Source of the DNA: Roseovarius pelagicus
Lineage (GTDB): Bacteria > Pseudomonadota > Alphaproteobacteria > Rhodobacterales > Rhodobacteraceae
Assembly (NCBI RefSeq): GCF_025639885.1
Contig: NZ_CP106738.1
Span: 186,001-250,000 of the forward strand
Reading direction: 5' to 3'
DNA: 64,000 bases
Each line of letters opens with the position of its first letter. The first letter of the stretch is position 1. The notes beneath the pieces are model-generated. The model saw nothing but the letters and a program-made list of their open reading frames with translations. It did not search any database and was not told where the DNA came from. The position numbers and the translations under genes were made by a program. Positions 35,279-44,760 of this stretch are shown here, piece after piece.

Positions 35279-37936
35279 ATGACCGACAAATCTTCCGACA
35301 TCGACCCGGTAGAATCCCGCGAATGGGAAGAGGCGATAGAAGATGTGATTGCCAAGGACGGCCCCGGTCGCGCGCATTTTCTGCTCGACCGCGCCGTGCG
35401 CGTCGCCCGAGAAGCGGGTGCAAACCTGCCATTCTCCGATACAACCGGGTATCAGAACACGATCCCGATCGAAGAACAGATTGGTGACTATGGCGATATT
35501 CCGATGGAATGGCGTATCCGCACGATCAACCGTTGGAATGCCATGGCAACGGTCGTCCGTCGCAACAAAATCAGCAGCGAATATGGTGGGCATATCGCGT
35601 CATTCGCGTCGTCAGCGACGATGTACGATATTGGCCTGAATCATTTTTGGCGAGCGCGGAATGAAAACCACGGTGGCGATCTGGTGTTTTTTCAAGGCCA
35701 TGTGGTGCCGGGCATTTATGCGCGTTCCTTCATGGAGGGACGCATCAGCGCGGAACAGATGGATAATTTCCGCTCTGAGGTCGGCGGCGAGGGCCTAAGC
35801 AGTTATCCCCACCCTTGGCTGATGCCCGATTACTGGCAGTTCCCGACCGTCTCAATGGGGTTGGGGCCGTTGATGGCGATCTATCAGGCGCGTTTTATGA
35901 AATACATGCACAACCGGGGTCATATCGACATGGCCGACCGCAAGGTGTGGTGCTTCCTCGGCGATGGAGAAATGGACGAACCCGAGAGCCTCGGGGCGAT
36001 CGGGCTCGCGGCACGCGAGCAGTTGGACAACCTCATCTTCGTGGTCAACTGCAACTTGCAGCGTCTCGACGGACCGGTGCGCGGCAATGGCAAGATCGTA
36101 CAAGAGCTTGAGGGTGACTTTCGCGGCGCTGGCTGGAACGTGATCAAGCTCTTGTGGGGCAAGGGCTGGGATGAGTTGCTGGAGAAGGACGAGAGCGGCA
36201 AACTGCGACAGTTGATGGATGAAACCGTCGATGGTGATTATCAGACGTTCAAATCCAAAGACGGTGCCTATATCCGCAAGCATTTCTTTGGCAAATATCC
36301 TGAAACGGCTGCGCTGGTCGAAGACTGGAGCGATGAGCAGATTTGGGCGTTGCGCCGGGGCGGTCACAGCCCGCGCAAGGTGTATACAGCGTTCAAGCGC
36401 GCGTCGGAGACAAGGGAAAAACCTACGGTTCTGCTGGTCAAAACCGTCAAGGGCCTCGGTATGGGCGGCGCGGGTGAAGGACAGAACACCACCCACCAAC
36501 AAAAGAAAATGAATGCTGAGCAGTTGAAGCATTTCCGCGATCGCTTTGATATTCCGGTGCCCGACGAGGACGTGGCCGATGCGCCGCTGGTTACGCTCAA
36601 TGATGAGCAGAAGGCATATCTAAAGGCACGCCGCGACGCGTTAGGCGGTCCGTTCCCCCAACGGCAGTGGCGCGACGCGCCCAAGTTGGAAGTGCCAGAC
36701 CTCGACAAATTCGAAGCGCAGCTCAAGGGCACGGGCGATCGCGAAATATCGACCACGATGGCCTTCGTACGCATCCTGACCACGCTCTTGCGTGACAAGA
36801 AGATGGGTAAGAATGTTGTACCGATCGTTCCGGACGAAAGCCGCACATTTGGGATGGAAGGGCTCTTTCGCTCGGTGGGTATCTACAACCCTCTTGGGCA
36901 GAATTACACGCCGCAAGATGCCGATCAGATGATGTTCTACAAGGAATCGAAAGACGGGCAGGTGCTTCAGGAGGGCATCAATGAGGCTGGCGCGATGTCG
37001 GACTGGATCGCGGCGGCGACGTCCTATTCCAATCACGGTGTGCCGATGGTGCCGTTCTACATCTACTATTCGATGTTCGGTTTCCAGAGGATCGGCGATC
37101 TGGCATGGGCAGCGGGCGACAGCCGGGCGCGCGGTTTCATGCTGGGTGGCACGGCTGGGCGCACGACGCTGAATGGTGAAGGGTTGCAGCACGAGGACGG
37201 TCACAGCCATGTTCTGGCGGGCACAATTCCAAACTGCATCAGCTATGACCCGACCTTCAGTTACGAAGTGGCGGTGATCATCCAGAACGGACTGCAACGG
37301 ATGTATGTCGATCAGGAAGACGTCTATTTTTACCTGACGCTGATGAACGAAAATTATCAACACCCCGATATGCCAGAGGGGGTAGAGGACGGGATCCTCA
37401 AAGGTCTCTACCGGATGTCGAAGACCAAGAAACCCGGCAAGAAACATGTCAACCTTATGGGATCTGGCACGATTCTGGTTCAGGCGATCAAGGCGGCCGA
37501 GATGCTGAAGGACGATTTCGGCGTCACCAGTGATATCTGGTCGGCAACCTCGATGAACGAGTTGGCGCGTGATGGGCAGGACGTGTTGCGCCACAACCGG
37601 CTGAACCCGCTGAGCAAGCCACAAGAAGCTTATGTGAGCAAGGCGATGAAGGGCCTCAAGGGCCCGGTGATCTGTGCCACCGATTACATCAAGACATATG
37701 CGGAGCAGATACGCGCCTTTGTGCCGAACCGATTTACCGTGCTGGGCACTGACGGGTTCGGGCGTTCTGACAGCCGTGCCAATCTGCGCCGCTTCTTTGA
37801 GGTGGACGCGGCGCATATCGCGGCGGCGGCGATGACCGACCTTTTCCACGAGGGTGCAGTCAGCGAGGCGGAGCTGAAAAAGGCGCTGAAGAAATATGAC
37901 ATTGATGGCGACAAGCCCAACCCGCGTCTGGTGTGA
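35279..37936 (+). CDS. aceE: pyruvate dehydrogenase E1 component, homodimeric type
   Basis: The start is taken at the ATG at 35279 (885 aa), after a ccaggaga site; the open frame goes further upstream without homology. The length equals the E. coli-type homodimeric E1. Visible landmarks are WRARNENHGGDLVFFQGHVVPGIYARSF, the thiamine diphosphate motif GDGEMDEPESLGAIGLAAREQLDNLIFVVNCNLQ (GDG..N), and GEGLQHEDGHSHVLAGTIPNC. It decarboxylates pyruvate and acetylates the E2 lipoyl groups. Many alphaproteobacteria use a heterotetrameric E1 (pdhA/pdhB) instead, so this AceE-type operon is a noticeable choice. It is followed by aceF 34 bp downstream. Confidence 0.97.
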   Translation: MTDKSSDIDPVESREWEEAIEDVIAKDGPGRAHFLLDRAVRVAREAGANLPFSDTTGYQNTIPIEEQIGDYGDIPMEWRIRTINRWNAMATVVRRNKISSEYGGHIASFASSATMYDIGLNHFWRARNENHGGDLVFFQGHVVPGIYARSFMEGRISAEQMDNFRSEVGGEGLSSYPHPWLMPDYWQFPTVSMGLGPLMAIYQARFMKYMHNRGHIDMADRKVWCFLGDGEMDEPESLGAIGLAAREQLDNLIFVVNCNLQRLDGPVRGNGKIVQELEGDFRGAGWNVIKLLWGKGWDELLEKDESGKLRQLMDETVDGDYQTFKSKDGAYIRKHFFGKYPETAALVEDWSDEQIWALRRGGHSPRKVYTAFKRASETREKPTVLLVKTVKGLGMGGAGEGQNTTHQQKKMNAEQLKHFRDRFDIPVPDEDVADAPLVTLNDEQKAYLKARRDALGGPFPQRQWRDAPKLEVPDLDKFEAQLKGTGDREISTTMAFVRILTTLLRDKKMGKNVVPIVPDESRTFGMEGLFRSVGIYNPLGQNYTPQDADQMMFYKESKDGQVLQEGINEAGAMSDWIAAATSYSNHGVPMVPFYIYYSMFGFQRIGDLAWAAGDSRARGFMLGGTAGRTTLNGEGLQHEDGHSHVLAGTIPNCISYDPTFSYEVAVIIQNGLQRMYVDQEDVYFYLTLMNENYQHPDMPEGVEDGILKGLYRMSKTKKPGKKHVNLMGSGTILVQAIKAAEMLKDDFGVTSDIWSATSMNELARDGQDVLRHNRLNPLSKPQEAYVSKAMKGLKGPVICATDYIKTYAEQIRAFVPNRFTVLGTDGFGRSDSRANLRRFFEVDAAHIAAAAMTDLFHEGAVSEAELKKALKKYDIDGDKPNPRLV

Positions 37937-37970
37937 GCGGATTGATCGGGAATAAAAGAGGACAGATGAA

Positions 37971-39263
37971 ATGACAGTTGACGTGCATGTACCCGATATC
38001 GGTGATTTCACGGATGTACCGGTGATCTCGATCTTGGTCGCCGTTGGTGACACGGTCGCAGAAGAGGACCCGCTGATTGAACTGGAGAGTGACAAAGCGA
38101 CGCTAGAAGTCCCAAGCCCTGCAGCCGGAAAGGTCGCAGAAATCAAGGTCAGTAAGGGTGACAAGGTGTCAGAAGGCGCGTTGATTCTGCTGCTAGAGGG
38201 GGACGCAAGCGGGTCAGGCGATACAGACGGTAGCGACGAGAAGCCGACGTCTGAGCAAAGCCCGAAGGCAGAAACATCTGGCCCGGCAAAGGAAACGACG
38301 GCAAGCCCGCCCAAGTCCGAGGCTGACGCGGCTCCGATGACGACGCCTGATTTCACAGGAATTCATGCATCCCCGTCGGTGCGTGCGTTTGCCCGCAGTC
38401 TTGATGTGGATCTGAACCAGATTTCCGGATCGGGGCGCAAGGGGCGCATTTTGCGCGAGGATGTCACTGGCGCATTCAAATCCACCGCAGCACCTGCTGC
38501 AACCACGTCCTCGGGACAGGGGGGCATGGGTATCCCGCCGATTCCGGCAGTGGATTTTTCCAAATTTGGTCCGGTGGAAGACGTGGAAATGCCACGCATT
38601 AAGAAACTGAGCGGCCCCGCGCTGCATCGTTCGTGGCTGAACATTCCGCATGTCACCCACAACGAAGAGGCCGACATCACCGATCTGGATGGCTATCGCC
38701 GCGAACTGGATGCCGAGGCCAAGAAGGAGGGTTACCGCGTCACGCTGCTCAGCTTTGTGATCAAAGCCAGCGTTTCGGCCCTTAAGCAACACTGGGAGGT
38801 CAACAGCTCGATCCACCCTGATGGTGATAAGCTGATTAAGAAAGACTTCTACAACATTGGTTTCGCAGCGGATACGCCAAACGGCCTGATGGTTCCTGTG
38901 ATCCAGGATGCTGACCGCAAAGGCATTGTTCAGATCAGCAAGGAACTGGGCGACCTCAGCGCGAAGGCCCGCGATGGCAAGCTGAAGGGAGACGACATGT
39001 CGGGCGCGACCTTTACCATTTCGTCTCTGGGCGGGATCGGCGGCACGTCCTTCACGCCGATCGTGAATGCACCCGAGGTAGCGATCCTAGGTCTCACCCG
39101 GTCGAAAATGGCGCCGGTCTGGGATGGTGAGGCGTTCCAGCCACGCAACATGCAACCGCTGAGCCTGAGTTACGACCACCGCGCTATTGACGGCGCATTG
39201 GCTGCGCGGTTCTGCGCCAGCCTCAAACATCTGCTCGGCGATGTACGCCGGTTGATGCTGTAA
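37971..39263 (+). CDS. aceF: dihydrolipoamide acetyltransferase (E2) of PDH
   Basis: A 430-aa E2 with one N-terminal lipoyl domain (about 1-76; lysine in [19 protein letters not shown]), an acidic, proline- and alanine-rich linker (about 80-125), a peripheral-subunit-binding domain (ASPSVRAFARSLDVDLNQISGSGRKGRI, about 127-160), a second linker, and the catalytic domain ending in LSYDHRAIDGALAARF with the active-site histidine and aspartate. It transfers acetyl groups to CoA in the PDH complex. E. coli AceF has three lipoyl domains; this has one, but the following lpdA adds another. It is close to aceE and lpdA (12 bp), a single operon. Confidence 0.96.
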   Translation: MTVDVHVPDIGDFTDVPVISILVAVGDTVAEEDPLIELESDKATLEVPSPAAGKVAEIKVSKGDKVSEGALILLLEGDASGSGDTDGSDEKPTSEQSPKAETSGPAKETTASPPKSEADAAPMTTPDFTGIHASPSVRAFARSLDVDLNQISGSGRKGRILREDVTGAFKSTAAPAATTSSGQGGMGIPPIPAVDFSKFGPVEDVEMPRIKKLSGPALHRSWLNIPHVTHNEEADITDLDGYRRELDAEAKKEGYRVTLLSFVIKASVSALKQHWEVNSSIHPDGDKLIKKDFYNIGFAADTPNGLMVPVIQDADRKGIVQISKELGDLSAKARDGKLKGDDMSGATFTISSLGGIGGTSFTPIVNAPEVAILGLTRSKMAPVWDGEAFQPRNMQPLSLSYDHRAIDGALAARFCASLKHLLGDVRRLML

Positions 39264-39275
39264 GGGGGCAGAACG

Positions 39276-41013
39276 ATGGATGTAAAAGTACCCGATATCG
39301 GCGACTTCAAAGACGTGCCCGTGATCACCGTGCTGGTGGCCGTAGGTGATACGGTCGCAGAAGAGGACCCGTTGATCGAACTGGAGAGCGACAAGGCGAC
39401 GATGGAAGTGCCGAGCCCAGCGGCTGGCAAGGTAACGGAAATCAAGGTGAGCGAGGGTGACAAGGTCACCCAAGGCGACGTTATCATGGTGCTGGAAGGC
39501 GCAGATGCAGGTGACAGTACCGACGACGCGCCGAAAGCCGAGCAAGAAACCACTGCGCCGAAGTCGGTCGCGGCCACCGGAAGCGCCAAGGGCAAGGGCG
39601 ACATGCACGCCGAGATCGTCGTGCTCGGTTCTGGTCCCGGCGGCTATACGGCGGCTTTTCGCGCCGCTGATCTGGGCAAGGACGTAATCCTGATCGAGAA
39701 ATATCCGACGCTGGGCGGTGTCTGCCTGAACGTGGGTTGTATTCCGTCCAAGGCATTGTTGCACGCCGCCAAGGTGATAACCGAAGCCGAGGAGATGGGC
39801 GAACATGGTATCAGTTTTGCCAAGCCCAAGGTTGATATCGACGCTCTGCGCGGCTGGAAAGATGGCGTTGTCAGTCAGTTAACCGGTGGTCTTAAAGGTC
39901 TGGCAAAGGCGCGCAAAGTCAAAACCGTGACCGGGTATGGTAGATCTCGCCGGCCCGAACATGATTGAAGTCGAAGGCGCTGACGGCACCACGACCGTTA
40001 GTTTTGACCAATGCATCATCGCCGCTGGTTCGGAATCGGTGAAGCTGCCATTCATTCCGCATGACGATCCCCGCGTTGTCGACAGCACCGGCGCGCTGGA
40101 ACTGGACGGTGTGCCCAAGCGCTTGTTGGTATTGGGTGGCGGAATCATTGGACTGGAGATGGCGTGCGTCTATGACGCGCTGGGTGCCAAGGTGACCATC
40201 GTTGAATTCATGGATCAGATTATCCCCGGCGCAGATAAGGACATCGTAAAGCCGCTGATGAAGCGTATCGACGCACGCTATGAAGCGATTGCATTGAAAA
40301 CCAAGGTAACCGCTGTCGAGGCCCAGAAAAAAGGCCTCAAGGTTACGATGGAAGGCCCCGACGGCGAAGTGACAGATACCTTTGACAAGGTATTGGTGGC
40401 AGTGGGGCGTCGCCCTAACGGCAAGGCGATTGGTGCCGAGGCGGCAGGTGTCGCAGTCGACGAGCGCGGCTTTATTGCGGTGGACAAGCAGCAACGCACC
40501 GGGGTGGGTCATATTTTTGCGATCGGCGATGTGGTCGGGCAGCCGATGCTGGCGCATAAGGCCGTGCATGAAGGTAAGGTCGCGGCCGAAGTCGCTGCGG
40601 GACACAAACGCGTCTTTGATGCGCGCGTCATCCCATCGGTGGCCTATACTGATCCCGAAGTGGCATGGGTCGGTCTGACCGAGACAGAGGCGAAATCAAA
40701 GGGTATCAAGATCGGAAAGGGCGTTTTTCCTTGGGCCGCGTCTGGCCGGGCACTGTCCAACGGACGTTCGGAGGGGATGACCAAGGTTATTTTTGATCCC
40801 GAAGACGACCGTGTGCTCGGGGCTGCAATCGTCGGCACCAACGCGGGCGAACTGATTGCCGAGGTGGCGCTGGCCATTGAGATGGGCGCGGACGCCGTCG
40901 ATCTGGGGCATACCATTCACCCGCACCCGACGCTGAGCGAGACGGTTAACTTTGCCGCCGAGATGTACGAGGGTACGATCACCGATCTCATGCCGCCGAG
41001 AAAGCGGACGTGA
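39276..41013 (+). pseudogene. lpdA: lipoyl-domain dihydrolipoamide dehydrogenase of the PDH operon, frame-disrupted
   Basis: Two overlapping frames together give one E3 of about 578 residues. The first (39276-39968) holds a lipoyl domain (about 1-75), a short acidic linker, the FAD motif [20 protein letters not shown] and the disulfide [19 protein letters not shown]. The second (from about 39949) continues [12 protein letters not shown], the NAD-binding LLVLGGGIIGLEMACVY, and HPHPTLSETVNFAAEMYEG at the end. The break is at 39941-39949, in tagatctcg; removing one base restores the frame, giving VTGYGRF(A)GPNM as in homologues. As written, the product would lack its NAD and dimer domains. This is either a sequencing error or a pseudogene; the intact E3 at 4956 could cover. 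Confidence 0.85.
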
Positions 41014-41055
41014 TTGTGCGTTAAGTATTCGAAAACCATTGAAGGGCGGGGGCGG

Positions 41056-41922
41056 TCAATCCCCGCCGCCGATATGGGCACGGATGCGGGCGGTGCCGTC
41101 TTTCAGGTCAAAGCAGATGCGTGAGCTTAGCCCTCCGGCGTCCAGCAAGTCGCCTGCGGCGGGAGCGACATAGGCACGGCGGCCATCGGGCAGCATCACT
41201 TCATGCCACCGGTAAGAGGAGGAGGCGTCCGCCTCCTCTGTGACAGTCCATGGATCCGGCATGTATAAGACGGCATCGCGCAATGTTGCCAGTATCGGCG
41301 CAGATATCTGCGGGGCGCTGCGATAGTTATAAGAGCCCATGACGGCGCGCAGACGATCCAAGATCAACAAGAGATCATCACCTGACCATGCGATCAATGC
41401 GGCCTCGATCATGTCGCGCCCGGAAAAGATGGCATGTGGGGAACAGAACATATCCTCTACTTTGGAATACATCGCATGACCGGTTGCGATCTCAGTGGTC
41501 TCAATCCTTAGGTCAGGAAGGATGTCCATTGGCTCGTTCTGATGTGGATGATCAGAAAACATATCCAGAAAGCGCATCTGGGCAGACACGTCCGCGCGGC
41601 AGGTACCGCCGAAATCACGCAGACAGGAAAAGTCAGGTGCGACGTGATGCAACAACCATGGCTTTGCCGCCATGCCGTCGAGATCCGGACGCGGCGACAT
41701 ACCAGACCCCGCGTCTAACGCACCGTCGTTCTGGAGATGGCGCAAAGTGGCCTGAAAATGAACAATAGCTGTCGGAGGTTCGACAAGCGTCGAACGATCT
41801 ACATGCAGCAGGGGATAGATATTTTCAGCGTGAACCGGCATGGCGAAGGCCATCGTCGTCAAGAAGGTCGAGCAAAGCTTGTCAGGTAGGGGCACACTGC
41901 GCCAAAGGGAGAATACAGACAT
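41056..41922 (-). CDS. secreted protein of unknown function
   Basis: A 288-aa protein that I do not recognise. It starts with a likely signal peptide (FLTTMAFAMPVHA, cleaved after Ala about residue 32; a shorter start at the internal Met 24 is possible). Four cysteines in the mature part (CLRDFGGTC, MFCSPHA, ISSRICFD-like SSRICFDLKDG) could form disulfides, and WTVTEEADASSSYRWHEVMLPDGRRAYV near residue 225-255 looks like an SH3-like barrel segment. Periplasmic location is likely; the function is unknown. It is convergent with lpdA and divergent from the surface-polysaccharide locus, with a 156-bp gap to the latter. Confidence 0.6.
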   Translation of the reverse strand: MSVFSLWRSVPLPDKLCSTFLTTMAFAMPVHAENIYPLLHVDRSTLVEPPTAIVHFQATLRHLQNDGALDAGSGMSPRPDLDGMAAKPWLLHHVAPDFSCLRDFGGTCRADVSAQMRFLDMFSDHPHQNEPMDILPDLRIETTEIATGHAMYSKVEDMFCSPHAIFSGRDMIEAALIAWSGDDLLLILDRLRAVMGSYNYRSAPQISAPILATLRDAVLYMPDPWTVTEEADASSSYRWHEVMLPDGRRAYVAPAAGDLLDAGGLSSRICFDLKDGTARIRAHIGGGD

Positions 41923-42078
41923 GTCAGATGAAATCTGGCAGGTCGATCTGTGGCTGGCAAGCCGTTTCGTTATGTAGATAATGGCGATATTCTAGGTTTG
42001 TCATTGCCGATCTGCGTGCAATTGCCTTTTATACGCGCAATCGCTCCGCGTTAGACCCGACTACAGGAAAGCCCGAAA

Positions 42079-43650
42079 ATGACTCGACCGACCGAGGAAA
42101 AATCAGAGGCTCCGTTTCTTCGTCTCGGTTGGCGGAACGGGCGCTTAGAGATGTCGGGTCGCCCCACTTGGCAGTCCGACCCGGAAGACCTGCATGAGAC
42201 CAGCGTCGGTCGTCTATGGGCAAGGTGGAACTGGGACGGAACGCGACTGACTGCCGAAGTGGATCCTTTCGGCTTTTTCAATCTGTTCGTTTACGAAAAG
42301 GACGGTGTGATTGCGCTGTCTACTTCGCTGCTGGAATTGGTGGCCAAAGGCTGTGATGCAACGCAGGATCGGCGTGCTTTGGCGGTTTTTCATCGCATTG
42401 GCATTTTTATCCACGACGATACCCCCTTTGTTCATATCCACACCTTGCCACCGGGGGCCCGGTTGACTTGGGAAGCTGGCGTTCTGAGGATCGAAGGCGG
42501 GGTACCTATCCCGAAAGTTCAGACAATTGACCGTGAGCAGGCGGTTGAAGGCATGACGCATCATTTCCGCGTTGCCATGTCGCGCATATTGGCAGCTTGG
42601 GACGGGCCATTGACGTTACCGTTGAGCGGGGGGCGCGACTCGCGGCACACCTTGTTGGAAATGTTTCACCAAGGACGCCAGCCAGAAACCTGCGTCACGT
42701 TTCACCACAATGGGCATTCGATGAATGCCGAGGCACAGGCCGCGCGTGCGGTCGCGATCCGTGCCAATGTGCGTCACGATGTGCTGGGCCATGCCCGCCC
42801 ACGACTGGCCGATAGTATGCGAGCCATCGTTAAAACCAGCCTATGCGCCGATGAACACGCCCAGATGATGCCACTGCATGACTACATGACAGGTCGTGAA
42901 GGGGCGGTGTTTGATGGGATCGCCGGTGATATCCTGACCAACCCGGACAGTGACGCGGATCGTTTCTACCGACTGGCGCTGGCGGATGATTATGCGGGGA
43001 TCGCACAGGGCTTGGTTGAGGGCCATGGGCGGGTCATCTCGCAAGAGAACTGGGCGCGGGGCGCGGGGCCGATCTATTCACCCGGAATGGATGAAGAGGT
43101 GCTCGATTATATCGGACGTGCTGTCGCGGCTTACGCCGATGCGCCCGATCCGTATCAGGTGTTTTGGATGTACCACCGCACACGGAGAGAAATTAATTTT
43201 GTCCCGCAAGCTATTCTTGCGCAATCAAAAATTGTTTTTTGCCCTTACCTTGATGAAGACTTCGCAAACTTTTGCCTATCACTTCCCTATGCGGTGACAA
43301 AGGATCAGCAACTGCATAATGACGTGATCGCTCGGGCCTATCCGAAATATGCGGATATTCCCTATTCTGATGAGTTGGCCACACCGCCGCGACGCGGCGG
43401 CACTTTGCGGCACAAACTGCGTAGTGCGGTGGATGTGTGGCGGATCACCGGGTCTCTGGGGAATGTACCGGGAGGCATGCGAACATTCTTCTCCAAGTCG
43501 AACAGACTGCGCCGAAACCCGGATACAATGTATCGTCTGCATGCGGCCTGTCTCGATAAGCTGGATGCTGGACGTGCTCGCCATTTGCAGAAGCTGGCGG
43601 CAAAGTTGGAGCGGGATCGGCCAAAGCAGTTGATCTCGGACGCGATATGA
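42079..43650 (+). CDS. asparagine-synthase-like protein without glutaminase cysteine
   Basis: A 523-aa protein. The N-terminal 130 residues resemble the Ntn glutaminase fold of asparagine synthetases (DPFGFFNLFVYEKDGVIALSTSLLELV) but the required Cys at position 2 is absent; the start is MTRPTEEK. The C-terminal synthetase domain has the PP-loop LTLPLSGGRDSRHTLLEM (residues about 178-195, SGGxDS type). Such proteins are common in surface-polysaccharide loci, where they likely adenylate a carboxylate to amidate or couple it using an amine other than glutamine-derived ammonia; the target is unknown. It is the first gene of the locus and overlaps the next start by 4 bp. Confidence 0.82.
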   Translation: MTRPTEEKSEAPFLRLGWRNGRLEMSGRPTWQSDPEDLHETSVGRLWARWNWDGTRLTAEVDPFGFFNLFVYEKDGVIALSTSLLELVAKGCDATQDRRALAVFHRIGIFIHDDTPFVHIHTLPPGARLTWEAGVLRIEGGVPIPKVQTIDREQAVEGMTHHFRVAMSRILAAWDGPLTLPLSGGRDSRHTLLEMFHQGRQPETCVTFHHNGHSMNAEAQAARAVAIRANVRHDVLGHARPRLADSMRAIVKTSLCADEHAQMMPLHDYMTGREGAVFDGIAGDILTNPDSDADRFYRLALADDYAGIAQGLVEGHGRVISQENWARGAGPIYSPGMDEEVLDYIGRAVAAYADAPDPYQVFWMYHRTRREINFVPQAILAQSKIVFCPYLDEDFANFCLSLPYAVTKDQQLHNDVIARAYPKYADIPYSDELATPPRRGGTLRHKLRSAVDVWRITGSLGNVPGGMRTFFSKSNRLRRNPDTMYRLHAACLDKLDAGRARHLQKLAAKLERDRPKQLISDAI

Positions 43651-44760
43651 TGCTGGATCGCATAAAAAGGCGGCTACGGGTGATGGCCTACGAGCGTCGC
43701 CGAAACGGGGCGTTTCAACAGCCGTTTGACGCAGGTGCCAAACATCGAATTTTGCTGCTGGCCGTGGACCACCGTATCCCGCAGAGCCAGTTTTTTCCAT
43801 TTCATTATTATGCCGACCGCTTTCGCGACCGGTACGACGCAGATATTCGCGAAGTGGTCATGGAAGAATATGGCGACCCTGCAAAGCATCCAGTTGATGC
43901 GACAACCGTTTGTTATCAGTCGAATTTCGACATATCTGATGAAAAATTGAACCGGCATATGTCTGAAATTCGGTCCCTTAACCCCCATGCGCGCATCATC
44001 TACATGGACTGGTTCGCACCAACAGATCTGCGAATGGCGTCACGAACGGCGACGCATGTTGATGCGTATCTGAGTAAACACTTGTTGCGCGACCGCGCGA
44101 GATACGACCGACCCACCTATGGCGACACAACGTTGATGGACTATTACGGTCAGTCATTTGGCTTGGAACATCAGACGCAACAGTTCGATATCCCCGTTGG
44201 CTTTTGGGATGGTTTGCATCTCGGGCCTTCCTTCGCCACAGCCGACTTTATGCTGCCGGTTTTCGACAAGGGGGCGCTGCCTCAGGGTGCGCGTCCTGTG
44301 GACCTGCATGCGCGCATCGCGATAGAGGGCACGTCGTGGTACCGCACGATGCGACAGGGGTGTGCTGATGCTGTGGCAGCATTGAACGGCGTGAACTGTG
44401 TGACGGGCACGGGGGTGAGGCATGATCTGTTTTTACGCGAAATGCGCGCGTCGAAGATTTGCTTTAGCCCGTTTGGCTATGGCGAGGTTCTGCTGGCGCG
44501 ATTACGAGGCGGTGATGACTGGTGCGGTTCTGCTAAAGCAGGACATGAGCCATGTGGAAACCGACCCCGATATTTTCGTATCCGGAGAAACATATGTCCC
44601 GGTCGCGTGGGACCTGAGTGATTTCGCAGAAAAGGTTGAATGGCTCTTGCGCGACGAGGTGGCAAGACAACGGATCAGTGCGGCAGCGTTCGATGTGCTG
44701 CAGACCTATGCGCGGTCCGGTCGCTACGTCGACCAGATGGCGCCGGTGCTGGGGTTATGA
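43647..44760 (+). pseudogene. glycosyltransferase-like protein, frame-disrupted
   Basis: The first frame (43647-44621) gives the N-terminal 280 residues, and the second (to 44760) gives a GT-B-like C-terminus: KQDMSHVETDPDIFVSGETYVPVAWDLSDFAEKVEWLLRDEVARQRIS, as in family 1-type enzymes. They join at 44486-44490 (gaggttctg): dropping one base gives ICFSPFGYGEVCWRDYEAVMTGA, a normal nucleotide-sugar-binding motif. The intact product would be about 370 residues. As written the enzyme lacks its donor-binding domain. It overlaps the preceding and following genes by a few bases, so it is embedded in an operon. Sequence error and true decay are both possible. Confidence 0.72.

Noticed and set aside
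36641..38356. 571-codon minus-strand frame antisense to aceE and aceF
   Set aside because: The opposite strand encodes clear aceE and aceF; the antisense product has no motif and is a high-GC shadow.
41045..41067. GC-rich hairpin GGCGGGG/CCCCGCC after lpdA
   Set aside because: It overlaps the stop of the convergent gene and no T run follows on either strand, so I do not call a terminator.
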